This document shows positions 33,592 through 43,779 of a stretch of DNA of 64,000 bases, one piece after another. The translations under genes and the position numbers were made by a program. Position 1 is the stretch's first letter, and each line of letters begins with the position of its first letter. Below the pieces are notes generated by a model that was not told where the DNA came from, searched no databases, and saw only the letters and a program-made list of their open reading frames with translations. The DNA comes from Turritopsis dohrnii. Lineage: Eukaryota > Cnidaria > Hydrozoa > Anthoathecata > Oceaniidae. Where the stretch lies: contig BQMF02000213.1 in the NCBI GenBank assembly GCA_027922465.2, positions 310,001-374,000 of the forward strand. The letters are read 5' to 3'.

Positions 33592-36069
33592 CACGAGAAT
33601 CTGAGACACTTATTGACATTATTGCATCTACACACAGTGAAAACATTAAAGATACAACAACAATTCCCTCAAGTATTGCTGATCATGAAATGGTTGGCTG
33701 TATTAGAAAACAACATCATGCAAAGTTCGCTCCAAAGAAAATAAATTTTCGTGATTATCGAAACTATTCTGAAAATGTAATACGAGACGATTTGTCAGCA
33801 AAAAACTGGGATTTTTATTACTCTATTACAAATGTCAACGATGCGTGGAATTTATTCTATACATATCTCATAGAAACAATTAACAAAAGAGCACCTAAGA
33901 TGGAAAGAAAAATAAAGGGGAAACCGTGCCCTTGGCTAACTAAAGAAATAAAATCGCTGATAAATCAAAGAGATAATATGTTGCGAAAATGTCGTAAAAG
34001 TAAACATGAAACTGACAGATAAGCATACAAAGTATTAAGAAATAGAGTAAATATTCTTATACGTAAAGCAACCTCAGACTATAATAAAAACTTGCTGGAA
34101 GAAAACAAAAACGACCCTTCTAAATTCTGGTAAACTATTAAAGCGATATATTCTATTACTGGAAAATCCTCCGTCCAACGTACATCATTTTCTATAAACG
34201 GTTCAAGAATTTCTAACAGAAAAATGATTGCAAATGGTTTCTGTTCATTTTTGGGAACCATCGTAAACAATCTAAAGAAATGTCAAATCCCTCTAATAAA
34301 TTTTACATGGACATTTCCAGCTTATCAAAAAACCCGCAGTAATAAAAGGTTCTGTTTCCAATACGTATCGGTCACTGAAGTCTCAGCACTACTTAGAAAA
34401 TTAAAACGAAAAAAGTCTCCCGGTCTAGACAAGCTTCCAGCTGGTTTCTTGAAAGATGCTGCACCAGTTATATCAAAACCGTTATCTCATCTGGTAAACT
34501 TGCCACTGAAAACGGGTATTATCCCAAATACATGGAAAGCTGCTAAAGTCACCCCTATTTACAAATCGGGAGTACGATCTGATTTTGGCAACTATCGCCC
34601 AATTTCAATATTATCTATTATTTCGAAAATACTGGAAAAAGTTGTTCATAAACAACTGACAAACTTCCTTGATACAAATGATCTTCTCGCAAAAAATCTG
34701 TTTCAGGGCAAAAAGATCTACAAATCTTGCGTCAACTCTACTACTTTATTCCATAAGAGGATATGTTGATAAGGGTAATATTGTTGGTGCAATATTTGTC
34801 GATTTCACCAAAGCATTTGATACCCTAAGCCATTCGAAACTTTTGTCGAAATTAACGTGTTATGGCATTCAAGACGTTGAACTAGCTTGGTTCTCAGACT
34901 ATTTACTTAGCTGTAGCCTAAGAGTCGTTTACGCTGGAGATATCTCAGATCCTCAATATGTTACAAATGGAGTACCTCAGGGGTCCTTACTATGCCCTCT
35001 ACTGTTTATTTTGTACCTAAATGAACTCTCTGAAAAATTCAATCATTGTGAAATAATTCATTATGCTGACGATACCGTTCTCTACACCGCCGGAAAATCC
35101 CTTGAGGATATTGAAAATAAACTTTCAACTGACTTTAACCGCTTATCCCAATGGTGTATTGAAAGTGAATTGTTACTGAATCTTAAGAAAAACAAAACGG
35201 AAGTGATGTTGTTTGGGACATCTCAGCGTTTAAAGGGGAAGTCTACTTTTAAAATCGAAATTTTTTCATTTGTACCATTTGGCAGACTTTCAAAAATGAT
35301 GAAAGTCAGTTTTTAAATTTTCAAAAAATCATTTTTTGTTCAGAAGATATTGCTGTTTAAAGTTTTTCCGCCAAACTTGATCTCCATAGAAATGCTGACA
35401 TATGAACTTTCATCATTTTTGGAAGTCTGCCAAATGGTACAAAAAACTAAATTTCGATTTTAAAAGTAGACTTCCCCTTTAAAGAAGCTTCCGAGACAAA
35501 TTTCAATCAAATCTTATGTTGGTGAACTGTGCGTAACTACTTCATACAAATACCTTGGTGTATCGTTAGACAGCTCCCTAAATCTCAACGCCCACTTCGG
35601 GAACTGCTATAAAAAAGCCACTTGCAGACTACATTACCTCCGTAAGATTCGTCATAACATAGATTCAGTAACTGCAGCTACCATCTACAATTCAATGATC
35701 ATCCCAATGTTTACTTACTGCAATCTCGTACAATTGAAAACGAACAATACACAGACCAACAAGTCTATGTCTTTTGAACGCCGTGCAAGGGATATAATTA
35801 GACCAAATGGAAATGTTAAGCTCCAATCGATTTTGGGTTCACAGAAGAAAGCTGCTTGTAAATTTGTACGCAACTGCATCGAAGGAAACATGTGGAAACT
35901 TTAATGGTTACTTCTCAAAAATTGATCATGATATAAATACTAGACTAATTCGACTGCCCTTATACAAAACAGAGTATGGTCGACGGTCTGCAAAATTTAT
36001 GGCAGCCAAAATTTTTATCGAGAACTACCTTATAACTACCTTATATTTATTGAACAATAAAAAGTTTTT
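33592..36069 (+). pseudogene. LINE reverse transcriptase part
   Basis: It continues the endonuclease end (ESETLIDIIAST, SSIADHEMVG) and then the RT: LKRKKSPGLDKLPAGFL, FGNYRPISILSIISKILEK, GAIFVDFTKAFDTLSHSKL, NGVPQGSLLCPLLFILYLN and the catalytic HYADDTVLYTAG near 35062-35094. The thumb segment SYKYLGVSLDSSLNLNAHFG follows the MITE at 35234-35478. Stops at 34020 and 34132 and shifts near 34725 and 35905 show decay. The C-terminal end (KTEYGRRSAKFMAAKIF) is read just before the next transposon at 36072. Confidence 0.85.
35234..35478. mobile_element. 245-bp MITE with TTAA target duplication
   Basis: Inverted repeats of about 75 bp start AGGGGAAGTCTACTTTTAAA on the left and its complement on the right. 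TTAA lies at 35230-35233 and 35479-35482. It splits the LINE RT frame; without it and one TTAA the frame reads FGTSQRL then KKLPRQIS continuously. TTAA duplication is typical of piggyBac and Kolobok families, and I cannot decide between them. Confidence 0.88.
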
Positions 36070-36071
36070 TA

Positions 36072-36195
36072 CTTTAATGTCACTAATTTTCGCGGGAACT
36101 AAATTTTGCGGATTTCGCGGTTTAGGGGGTAAGCCGCGAAATTTAATTCCCGCGAAATGAAGAATTTTGGTCATCCGCGAAATTTCATTCCCACA
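36072..36195 (+). repeat. Left TIR and subterminal repeats of the pogo-like element
   Basis: The 35-bp terminal repeat is followed by TTTCGCGG, CCGCGAAATTTAATTCCCGC and CATCCGCGAAATTTCATTCC. The repeated CGCGAAATT / AATTCCCGCG words resemble transposase binding sites, by analogy with other transposons having subterminal repeats. Confidence 0.85.
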
Positions 36196-36319
36196 AAGTT
36201 TTTCATTTTTTGGCCGACCGCAAAATTTTTTTTCGAAAAAGTTTTGATTCTTAGATTTGAATTTTTCAGTGATTGGAAACATTAATGAAGCAATTTGTCT
36301 TATTGTAAAGTTACTCTAG

Positions 36320-36974
36320 TTAAGTCAAATCAATGACATTATTTTTTGATGGTTCTGTTTTGCGTGTCTGGTCATTAGATTTATTTTCTTTACTTTGATT
36401 AAAAAATGATCGTATGTCTTTACTTTGAGTAATTTGTTTCTTTGCGGGATTGTTGGGATTTCCTTTTCTTCTTTGTTTCAACATTTGATTTTGTTTTTGC
36501 TGTAGTCGAGTCGACAGAAAAATCGGTTTCTTTTCCACTTTCCAAGCTGCCAACTTCCGCTTCCCTTGGTGGTTCAACATATAACGATGCAACGAGTGAC
36601 TTATATCTACTGATTAAGTTTTCGTTCAATACAGTTGGAGGCATAGAAACATACACTATACATGATAGCTCTAAACCACCCTGTACCAAAGGAGAATTTC
36701 GATATTTATCAGAGGATACCTCTGCATACATCACTGCTCCTCTGGCAAGCAGAAACTTTGTTAGTCTCGAAATTTCTCGGGGTAAATGTCCAACAATTTT
36801 TTCTTTACCATTTTCTTGTATAAACATCTTTATTGCAAATCGATCAAACGCATTTTCTGGCTCGTGGTTACATTCCAACCTCTGTAACAGATGTGGTTTC
36901 CAATATTTTCGATAAAAATGATAGCCTCTAACGGCTGAATCAAAAGACCATGTAAGATTTGGCATGACGTGCAT
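36320..36974 (-). pseudogene. HIRAN-domain protein with PIP-box-like and SUMO-binding motifs
   Basis: The start is at 36974 (MHVMPNLTWSF), or the second Met at 36965. Residues of about 10-120 form a HIRAN-like domain: RGYHFYRKYWKPHLLQRLEC, EPENAFDRFAIKMF, KIVGHLPREISRLTKFLLAR and a C-terminal GLELSCIVYVSMP. HIRAN domains bind DNA ends, best known in the fork-remodelling enzyme HLTF. A basic linker follows (TKKKRKSQQSRKE). A one-base frame difference within about 36420-36500 separates this from the tail frame, which carries KKQITQSKDIRSFF (PIP-box-like, hydrophobic plus FF) and ends NNVIDLT, a textbook SUMO-interacting motif. In the first frame the protein stops at 36420. It is unclear whether the shift is a mutation or an error. 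The upstream neighbour is the transposase on the other strand. Confidence 0.7.
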
Positions 36975-37674
36975 AATTATAAACGATTATTCATCTAATG
37001 AATCCAAACATTTCAGACTATTTTCGAACGCTAAAGCTTCTAAGTGTTTAAGATTCGAATTTCGAGAACAAATGCGAATGCGTATTTAATAATGTGCACT
37101 CCATTTTTGCTCTTGTTACCTTTATTAAAAATATACGTATTTTGGAACTGCGATGGAGAGATTGTTTTCGAATTATGTATTCGAAAATAATTCCCTGAAG
37201 ACATTTGCTTTTTTTCTTAATAACTTTGAGACAAGGAATAGAACATCACTTCATACAAGTTATTCTCACACGGCGAAATGTCTTTCTTAAGAGCTGCAAT
37301 AAAGGAGAAAGAAAAAAATGAAATGCAACGGCAGAGAACAGAAACTACAAATATTTCTCAAGAAGAATGCTTACCAAGTACTAGTAAGTTCAGCGATATT
37401 TTGTTATGTATTATCTACAGACATGAATATTTTCTCGATCTCAATAACTCAAGCACTGGATATTAGATAACCTGAGCTCTTCAACTTTTCCCTGGTGAAC
37501 AAAAGCTACGCAGCCTCATATTAGATAACTCAAACTTTTGATAACTCGACCAGTTTAGGTTTTTTGCCCAGATGGTTGCCCTATCTCCCTTCAGCGTTCG
37601 AGTTACCGAGAGTTGACTGTATTATCAATAGATAAACTTAACCATTTTTAGTCGCTAGCATAGTTAATATTTTA
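36975..37674 (+). other. Divergent spacer with a possible first transposase exon
   Basis: A frame at 37278-about 37384 (MSFLRAAIKEKEKNEMQRQR) ends at a donor-like A|GTAAGT. It could be exon 1 of the transposase, whose next exon has an acceptor-like TTCCAATCAG at 38203. The phases do not fit perfectly, so this is tentative. The rest is AT-rich and presumably holds both promoters. Confidence 0.4.
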
Positions 37675-38147
37675 CTAGCCGCCAAGGCGGCGTCGTTCGC
37701 CGCCCATGTTCAGCATGCGTTGACTTCACGAAAAATAAAATTAAGGATTGGCAACCGAAAGTGTTCCCATGTTGTAGAGCTCGAAAAACTGATCAAAAAA
37801 ATGTATGGGATCGTTCCGCTACGATCAACCGTTACAGAGATATCATCGTTCAAAGATTTTGATGACGTCACAGACCCCTTCCCAAAAAAAATTAGACCCA
37901 AATTTTTCGTCACCCCATCGCCTGTATCGCGGACCCCAAAAAACGTCAGTAATCTCTATTGGTTATCGTGAGAATTTTCCCTAAACGTCGCATTCGATTA
38001 GGGTCTCAATACAATGGTTTCACACTGACGTCGCGCACAAGAACAGAAATAATTTATGTGTTATCTTACATTGCTGACTCTCTTTAGCAGTTCACATCTA
38101 CCATTGTGCGTAACAGACAAACGGAGAATCGGCTATTAATATATAGA
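37675..38147 (-). mobile_element. Complete 473-bp non-autonomous Helitron
   Basis: Both ends are exact. On the minus strand it starts TCTATATATTAATAGCCGAT (38147) and ends with the stem GCCGCCTTGGCGGC running into CTAG (37675). Flanking bases are A (37674) and T (38148). It lies between the two genes of the pogo-like element, probably in the transposase intron. The body shares GATGACGTCA and related words with the other short Helitrons. Confidence 0.88.
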
Positions 38148-38188
38148 TTAGCTTTATACTTACTATTATTTATTGTAATATATCATTT

Positions 38189-39769
38189 GTGGGTTCCAAT
38201 CAGAACGACCACGAACACCTTGGTGCCATTGATATTGATGCCATCTATGATCAAACCCAGAAAGATTTAAATGATAAGAAACGGAAGCCTTATATCAAGT
38301 GGACTAACGAAGAGCGTTATAACGTCGGAAAGTATGCATCACAAAATGGAATTGCTGCTGCAGTTAGACATTATCGACCCAAGTACGAACATCTTAATGA
38401 AAGCACAGTCCGAGGATTTAAAAAGCGAGTTGAAAAGGAACTTCAGATTGCAACTAAAAATAAAACTGATCCTTGAAATAAATTGCCAAATCAAGTCAAA
38501 GGAAGACCACTTATGCTGGGTGATGAAATTGACCAAAAAGTTCAGCTTTACATTAAGCAAGTGAGTAATCGTGGGGGTGTAATTTCAAGAAGTATTGCGC
38601 TTTCTGTGGCCAAAGTGCTGTTGGAAAGAGACGAATCATTTGGTATGATTAAGATAACTGAAACATGGGCAAAGTCATTGCTGAAACGTATGGGGTATGT
38701 TAGAAGAGCAAAAACGTCATCGACCGTTGACATCCCAGATGGCGCGAGAAAAGAAATTGAGTATCAGTATTTGTACGACATCGTTAGTGCTGTGGAGAAA
38801 TGGGACATTCCTCCTGATCTTGTAGTAAATTTTGACCAGACACCCTCAAGACTTGTACCTGTTGGCCGTTCTACATTAGCTAAACGAAATAGTACAAACG
38901 TTACAATTGCTGGTTCATCTGACAAAAGAACCATCACCGCAACTTTTGCTGTTTCTTTATCTGGAAACTTTCTACCCCCTCAGTTGATTTATGGTGGAAA
39001 GACAACGCAAAGTCTGCCCAAATACGAATTTCCTAAGTCATTCTCCCTCAGTGTAAATCCCAGCCACTATAGCAACTCCCAAGAATCTATCAAGTTTATA
39101 GAAGAAATTTTGGTGCCGTATTTCACAAAGAAGCGCCAGGATCTTGGTTTGAGTTTTGACCAAAAAGCTCTTATAATTTTTTATGTATTTACAGGACAAA
39201 TGACCACCGAAGTAAGAGAAGTAATCGAAACTCACAACTTAATAGTTGTTAACGTGCCAGCTAACATGACAAAAGTCCTTGATTTAACAGTCAACAAATA
39301 CGCGAAAATTCACGAGAAAAAAGTTCAATGAATGGTATGCAAAAGAAATACACCGTCAATTGGATGCTGGTACACCTTTGGAAGAAGTAGACGTAAAGTT
39401 ACGGTTGTCTGTAATGAAACCAATACATGCGCACTGGATGATAGAATTGTATAATCATATGACCACTGGCGACGGAAAGAAAAATATCATTAGTGGATGG
39501 AGAGCTGCCGGAATTCAAGATGCCGTAAAGTTAGGATTAAACAGCTTGCCATCAATTGATCCTTTCAGTGACTTAGATCCTATGCTGGACGATTCCGTAT
39601 CAGGTGGCCATAATCTTGATGCGTTATGTTGTATCTCGGAAGATGAAATTGCGTCAGGATATTCACGAATGGAAAACAAGGATGATGTCGATTCCGAAGA
39701 TGAATGGGAAATGAGCCGTGGAGCATTTGATGCGATCAAAGAGATGCAGGATGAATTCGATGATGAATG
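38189..39769 (+). pseudogene. pogo-like DDE transposase, catalytic residue lost
   Basis: The N-terminal part (38204-38473) has a DNA-binding-like segment (YIKWTNEERYNVGKYASQNG, STVRGFKKRV). An in-frame TGA at 38474-38476 interrupts it. The core follows: NFDQTPSRLVPVG (first catalytic D), RTITATFAVSLSGNFLPPQL, then ALIIFYVFTGQMT, where relatives have D in place of Y (TAT). NVPANMTKVLDLTVNKYAK is shorter than the usual PANMTHLFQPLDLTVN. At about 39318 a one-base shift occurs before WYAKEIHRQLDAGTP. The tail is acidic (MENKDDVDSEDEWEM) and ends at 39769. DDE-1/pogo family, inactive. Confidence 0.85.
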
Positions 39770-39914
39770 AGACTTTCTTGTATATTGTATATTTTAAGAT
39801 TTATATCAGAAAACAAATATGTTCCTTAAACAAACAAAGAGTATTCATTTTTTTCTTCATTTTCTCCAAGTATTTCACTATTAAATTCAATTAGTGATTT
39901 TTTTATCTCAATTT

Positions 39915-40065
39915 TCAGGCATCCGCGAAATTAAATTCCCGTGAAATTTTCTGCATCTGGCCATCCACGAAATTAAATTCCCGCGAAACTTAAAAAAGTG
40001 CCTACTCATCCGCGAAATTAAATTCCTGCGAAATTTAGTTCCCGCGAAAATTAGTGACATTAAAG
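39915..40065 (-). repeat. Right TIR and subterminal repeats of the pogo-like element
   Basis: Three copies of a unit like CATCCGCGAAATTAAATTCC precede the 35-bp terminal repeat (at about 39920, 39960 and 40007). The copies differ by single bases, for example CCACGAAATT in the second. Confidence 0.88.
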
Positions 40066-40067
40066 TA

Positions 40068-40441
40068 ATTAGTTTTTTAACAACAATTTTACAAACATTC
40101 AAAATGTCCTTTTCGATTAGAGCTTTTATTTTTTATCCATAATTTTAATTCTATTCCTACAAATGCTATTATCTTTTTTTGTCTCCTCTAGGTGTGTCAG
40201 AAAGTATGAATCAAAACAAAGGATTCCAGAGTCTTTTGTTTTACTTCAGAGTTTTTGAATTATGCCGAGATTTACATTTTAGACTTTTGTTTAATTCCAA
40301 ATTTTTCGATGCACACCGTACATTAATTTCCCTGTTACTTTTTTTACACAGGACATATATGGAAAACAGCATTTTATTATTGTTGATATGTATATTATCC
40401 TGTATAAATATTAGTTAAATAAATAAAATAAATAAATAAAA
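40068..40441 (+). other. LINE 3' region and tail
   Basis: It follows the pogo-like element's TA and leads to the terminal AAATAAATAAAATAAATAAA. No protein is recognised. It is taken to be LINE sequence because it lies between the RT remnant and the tail. Confidence 0.6.
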
Positions 40442-40740
40442 AAGTTTGATGGGTTGAAACTTTTTACCAGTGTCTGAGGCTGCTACAGTCACAAAATATT
40501 TGTTCTCTTCCCGTTGCGCTATTAGTTGTGGAGAGATGGTCTGTGCAGTACACTGACTTGAAATTATATGTCTGTTCATCTGTGTAGTAAAGCACTCCTG
40601 GTTGTTCATCTAGTGGTGGATACTGCTGTTGTTGATTGTTGAGAGAGTGAAGGCTTTTATGGGTTCCTCTTCCTCTAGTGTTTGCATACCCTCTTCCTCG
40701 GCCACGTGACTTCTCACGGCTGTTTCACGTACTACAATGT
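40442..40740 (-). pseudogene. Gypsy gag end and protease start (second half of split element)
   Basis: The minus strand gives an Arg/Gly-rich stretch (SRGRGRGYANTRGRG) in one frame, a Gln run, and then ENKYFVTVAASDTGKKFQPI, the sequence leading to the protease active site. It continues directly into LQIDSAATC at 26657 once the LINE is set aside. The short direct repeat AAGTT at 26658-26662 and 40442-40446 is the LINE's target duplication. Frames are broken. Confidence 0.65.
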
Positions 40741-41636
40741 CATTCCATAAAAGTTGATCTTAGTCAGAAAAAATTTGAAAAATGTTGGATTTTCAGGATT
40801 TTCAAAAATTCATAACTTTTTTATATTGTAATAATTTTTTATGAAATAAAAACGACATCAAACCTGAGGCTTTCGTCTTTCATTTGATTTATAAAACATT
40901 CTTATGGTTACCCGATTTGTTAAATGTAACGCCACTTGAAAAAGTTCACTTTTTCAAATTTTCGGAAAATCCGCTAAACATGGCGATCGACCTTGGTTCA
41001 CTTAACCGAAGATTACAAAACAAATCTTTGAGCTCTGTGTCTAAAATTTTTTGCACATGATAGCTGAAACCCAGGCCTATCGAGCGTTTTATAGACTTGG
41101 TACAGTCGCAACACTGGAAATCCGCTAACTTCACGATCAAAGACTTCATAGCTGGGTATAACACCTGGGTGTTACTTTAGTCCTTCTGCTAGTGAAATAT
41201 CATAATTACAGCAGCACACAATGATAATTTTCTCTGTAATCGCTTTTCAAAGTGATGGTACTTTCAAGCATTTTCATAAAAAAAATTTTGTTATGATGAT
41301 CAACTTTGATCGACGTTCGATCGAAAGTGTTCCAATTATAGACAACACATTTGCAGAACATTTGAATGATAAGGACAAAAGAAATGTAAATAAATAGTCC
41401 GAACTTTCTTCAGATGAGCCTTTCCCTCAGAAGTTTGAAAGATAAAAAGCTAAGTAATTTCGTTCTAACTTAACTGAATTTGTCAATCTTCTGCGAAAAT
41501 CATAATGTCATAGTGTAAAATTTGTTTGTCCCGTGCCGTTATATTTTGTGGAATATATTTTGAGAGTGATTTATAAGTAGATAAGGGTATTTTCGTTGTC
41601 CTCTTCCTCTATTTTTTATCCCTTTTTACATCGTAA
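40741..41636. other. No recognisable gene
   Basis: Between the Gypsy remnant and the next transposon gene. It contains inverted words CTTGAAAAAG/CACTTTTTCAA near 40935 and a 16-bp palindrome TAACACCTGGGTGTTA at 41159-41174. One of these could mark the end of the following element, but I find no matching partner near 44500. Confidence 0.4.
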
Positions 41637-42287
41637 GTGTTGGGTATGGGATCTAAACAAAAGGAGCAAACTTTCAAAGAGGTCAAAGGGTGGAAGGAAA
41701 CTTGGTCGAATGAAGAAAATTTTCCTAGGGTGGGGGAACCAAGGAAGATAACATTTTGGGTAATGTTCTTTCTCCTGAACCAATTTCTTGGGAGTTATGT
41801 AACATTACATAAGTTCTTGGGCCACCTGTTCCCAGTTGATTTTGATATGCCAGGCATGTTTAAAATAAAGGCACGATTGATTAATTTCAGGAAAAAAAAA
41901 CGTTGTTATCAAGATAACAACACAGGAGCGCCTTTTTTTCAGGATGATACAACTGCCAGTGCCGGAGAGCCACAACCTAAGAAATCAAAAGGCGCAGATG
42001 CAGACCCATTTAAGGAACAACAAGAAATTTATGAGGCTCGGCTCCAAAGCTTTATGATTAAGGACCAGGAATGGAAGAATCAAATCGATTCATTGATTTC
42101 TGAGCTAGGTCAGCATGTGGATCTCACTGCAAAATTGAATGTGCAGGTAAACACGCTGGAAGCCGAGGCCCTCTCTTTACGTGCTAGGAGTGAGGATCTT
42201 GAGTCGAAAATGTTGTCTCATGAATCTCAGCTAGGTCAGTACAGTGGCAAAATTAAAGATTTGGAACTTCAGCTTAAGGCAGCATAA
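41637..42287 (+). pseudogene. Coiled-coil N-terminal part of PHD-type transposon protein
   Basis: The open frame has a basic middle (KKRCYQDN) and a C-terminal 110 residues of heptad-rich coiled coil (LTAKLNVQVNTLEAEALSLR, RSEDLESKMLSHESQLGQ). It stops at 42287, but the same style continues just after (GKISLGQKAARKIKN). It is probably the N-terminal region of the transposase that follows. No domain is recognised apart from the coiled coil. Confidence 0.5.
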
Positions 42288-42535
42288 AAAAAGTTTGAAT
42301 CTGCTAAGGGAAAAATTTCTTTAGGTCAGAAAGCTGCAAGAAAAATTAAAAATAATTCTGATGTCACTGTTGGTGATTGCCAGTGCACAGGTCACAATGA
42401 GCACAATATCATTTGATTACCTCCATCCAGAATGGCAGCGACATCGGCACATCATCAACCTTTAAGGGTTTCATCTTAGGCAGGAAGGATGGTGATGTGA
42501 AACATAAGCAGGCTTAGTCTTATACTTTTGCTAAG

Positions 42536-43779
42536 ATGACTTGTGGTAAGCCCTCATCCAGCCTCCTTGTGCGCTTAGTTTTTAACATTTCAGGTTCATC
42601 AAAAGAAGAACATATGAAGGCAGTCGTGAATCACCTGGTGAAGCAGAAGCCGTGGTTATCAGGGACATGTGCAAGAAATTTGTCTGTGCGAGACGTGGTA
42701 CACTTGCAGGCGAAGCTCCGGATGCCGAGGGCTGCATTTCGTAGGCTGTGGACCATGCTGACCAACCTGAACTGCCCTATCCTCCCTTCCGAACCAAAGA
42801 TGCGGGCAGAGCAGGCCAAGTTGACCTGCCAAGTAGATAAGGCTTCTAAATCTGTAGAACTTTTTCTTCTACAAAGTGGTGGGGACGATGCTATCTGTTC
42901 TCCTGTGCCGGTTCTCCGGGTCAGGGATTTGAAGTCTTTTATCAGGGAGGAGTGGGGGGATTTGAAAGTGCGCAATCATCTCAGGCGCGTGTTTTCAGGC
43001 CATATCGTGCTGTTCTGCAGGAAATACAGTCGTCGACATTCCTTCTAGATGAGCGTAGGGAGAAAGTTTTCCTTAGAGGAGACTTCCACTTTATCGATGA
43101 TGTCCTTGGTCACCAGGGATCTGCAGCGACTTATCCTAGTGTGAAGGACTATGTTAAATTGGAGTCTCTGCAAAACCATGCTGATTCCCCACATACACCT
43201 TCTCGTTGTAACATTCCTTTGCGCACAATTGAGTCGTTAGAGGAATGCTACAATGAAAACTGGTATCATGATAGTATTGCCAGGCCAGTGATCTTCCCCA
43301 TAACAATATTAGCGAATGTTGCTCCCCCTGTGCAGCATATTATATTGGGAATCAACCTAAATTTATTCAAGTTACTAATGAAAAAGTGCCGCGAGTTGGA
43401 TGCGTGCGATGCAGCCTCTGTGTCCTTAGATTTTAACAGATCAGGTGAATGGGCGGTGAAAAGCGTTTTGCTTAAGGAAGCTAGGGTAGGTTTAAGGCAC
43501 TTAGGTTGCCAATTTATTGACCTAATTAATTTACAGGCCAGGTTAAATGCTGCATTGAATGGCGATTTGAATGAGCTGCAAAATATTGCAAAAAGTTCCT
43601 CGAATCAGTGTGGTAGTGGTCGCAAAAACATTGGGTCGTGTGCGAGCAGCTTGTGCCTGATTACTCGCTTTGATGAAAATATTGAATGGGTTCAGTGTGA
43701 TACCTGTGTAAAATGGTATCACCAAATTTGTGAATTAACAGGCGAATCAGAAACTTTTGTCGATGATGCGGATAGGTAG
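42536..43779 (+). pseudogene. Unclassified DDE-like transposase with PHD finger
   Basis: Two frames join near 42950-43048. The first carries SVRDVVHLQAKLRMPRAAFR. The second carries KVFLRGDFHFIDDVLGHQGS, RTIESLEECYNENWYHDS and VAPPVQHIILGINLNLFKLL, then a PHD-type zinc finger: ASSLCLITRFDENIEWVQCD, TCVKWYHQIC (about 43640-43740). The order 'GD-F--GL-G', 'R--ESLE--Y' and 'PP--H--LG---L' recalls the core of RAG1 and related DDE transposases, where the zinc-binding insert lies between the second and third acids. This likeness is from memory and weak. A stop at 43777 (TAG) cuts it just before the last PHD cysteines (RCQNDD). Confidence 0.6.

Larger units (their letters stand above)
36072..40065 (+). 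mobile_element. 4.0-kb pogo-like transposon carrying a HIRAN-domain gene
   Basis: Exact 35-bp inverted repeats start CTTTAATGTCACTAATTTTC (36072-36106; 40031-40065), with TA on both sides (36070-36071; 40066-40067). Inside both ends are several copies of a palindromic word close to CGCGAAATTAAATTCCCGCG. It carries two genes in divergent orientation: a HIRAN-domain protein (minus) and a DDE-superfamily transposase (plus), separated by a Helitron. It lies in the 3' part of the LINE, which resumes at 40068. Confidence 0.88.
26663..40441 (+). mobile_element. CR1/L2-type LINE, interrupted by three other elements
   Basis: The LINE's own DNA is about 3.4 kb after subtracting the insertions at 27486-33591, 35234-35482 and 36072-40067. 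It has one protein with an APE-type endonuclease followed by reverse transcriptase, and a 3' tail of AAATAAATAAAATAAATAAA at about 40417-40441. AAGTT repeats flank it (26658-26662, 40442-40446). No poly-A tail is present; a short-repeat tail is typical of CR1/L2 elements. The 5' end is only four bases before the first ATG, so it may be slightly truncated. Confidence 0.85.

Noticed and set aside
40741..41636. Continuation of the autonomous Helitron after the Gypsy element
   Set aside because: The expected helicase sequence after GETIFIP (such as FAMTINKSQGQT) is not found in any frame here, so the Gypsy cannot be shown to be a simple insertion into that Helitron.
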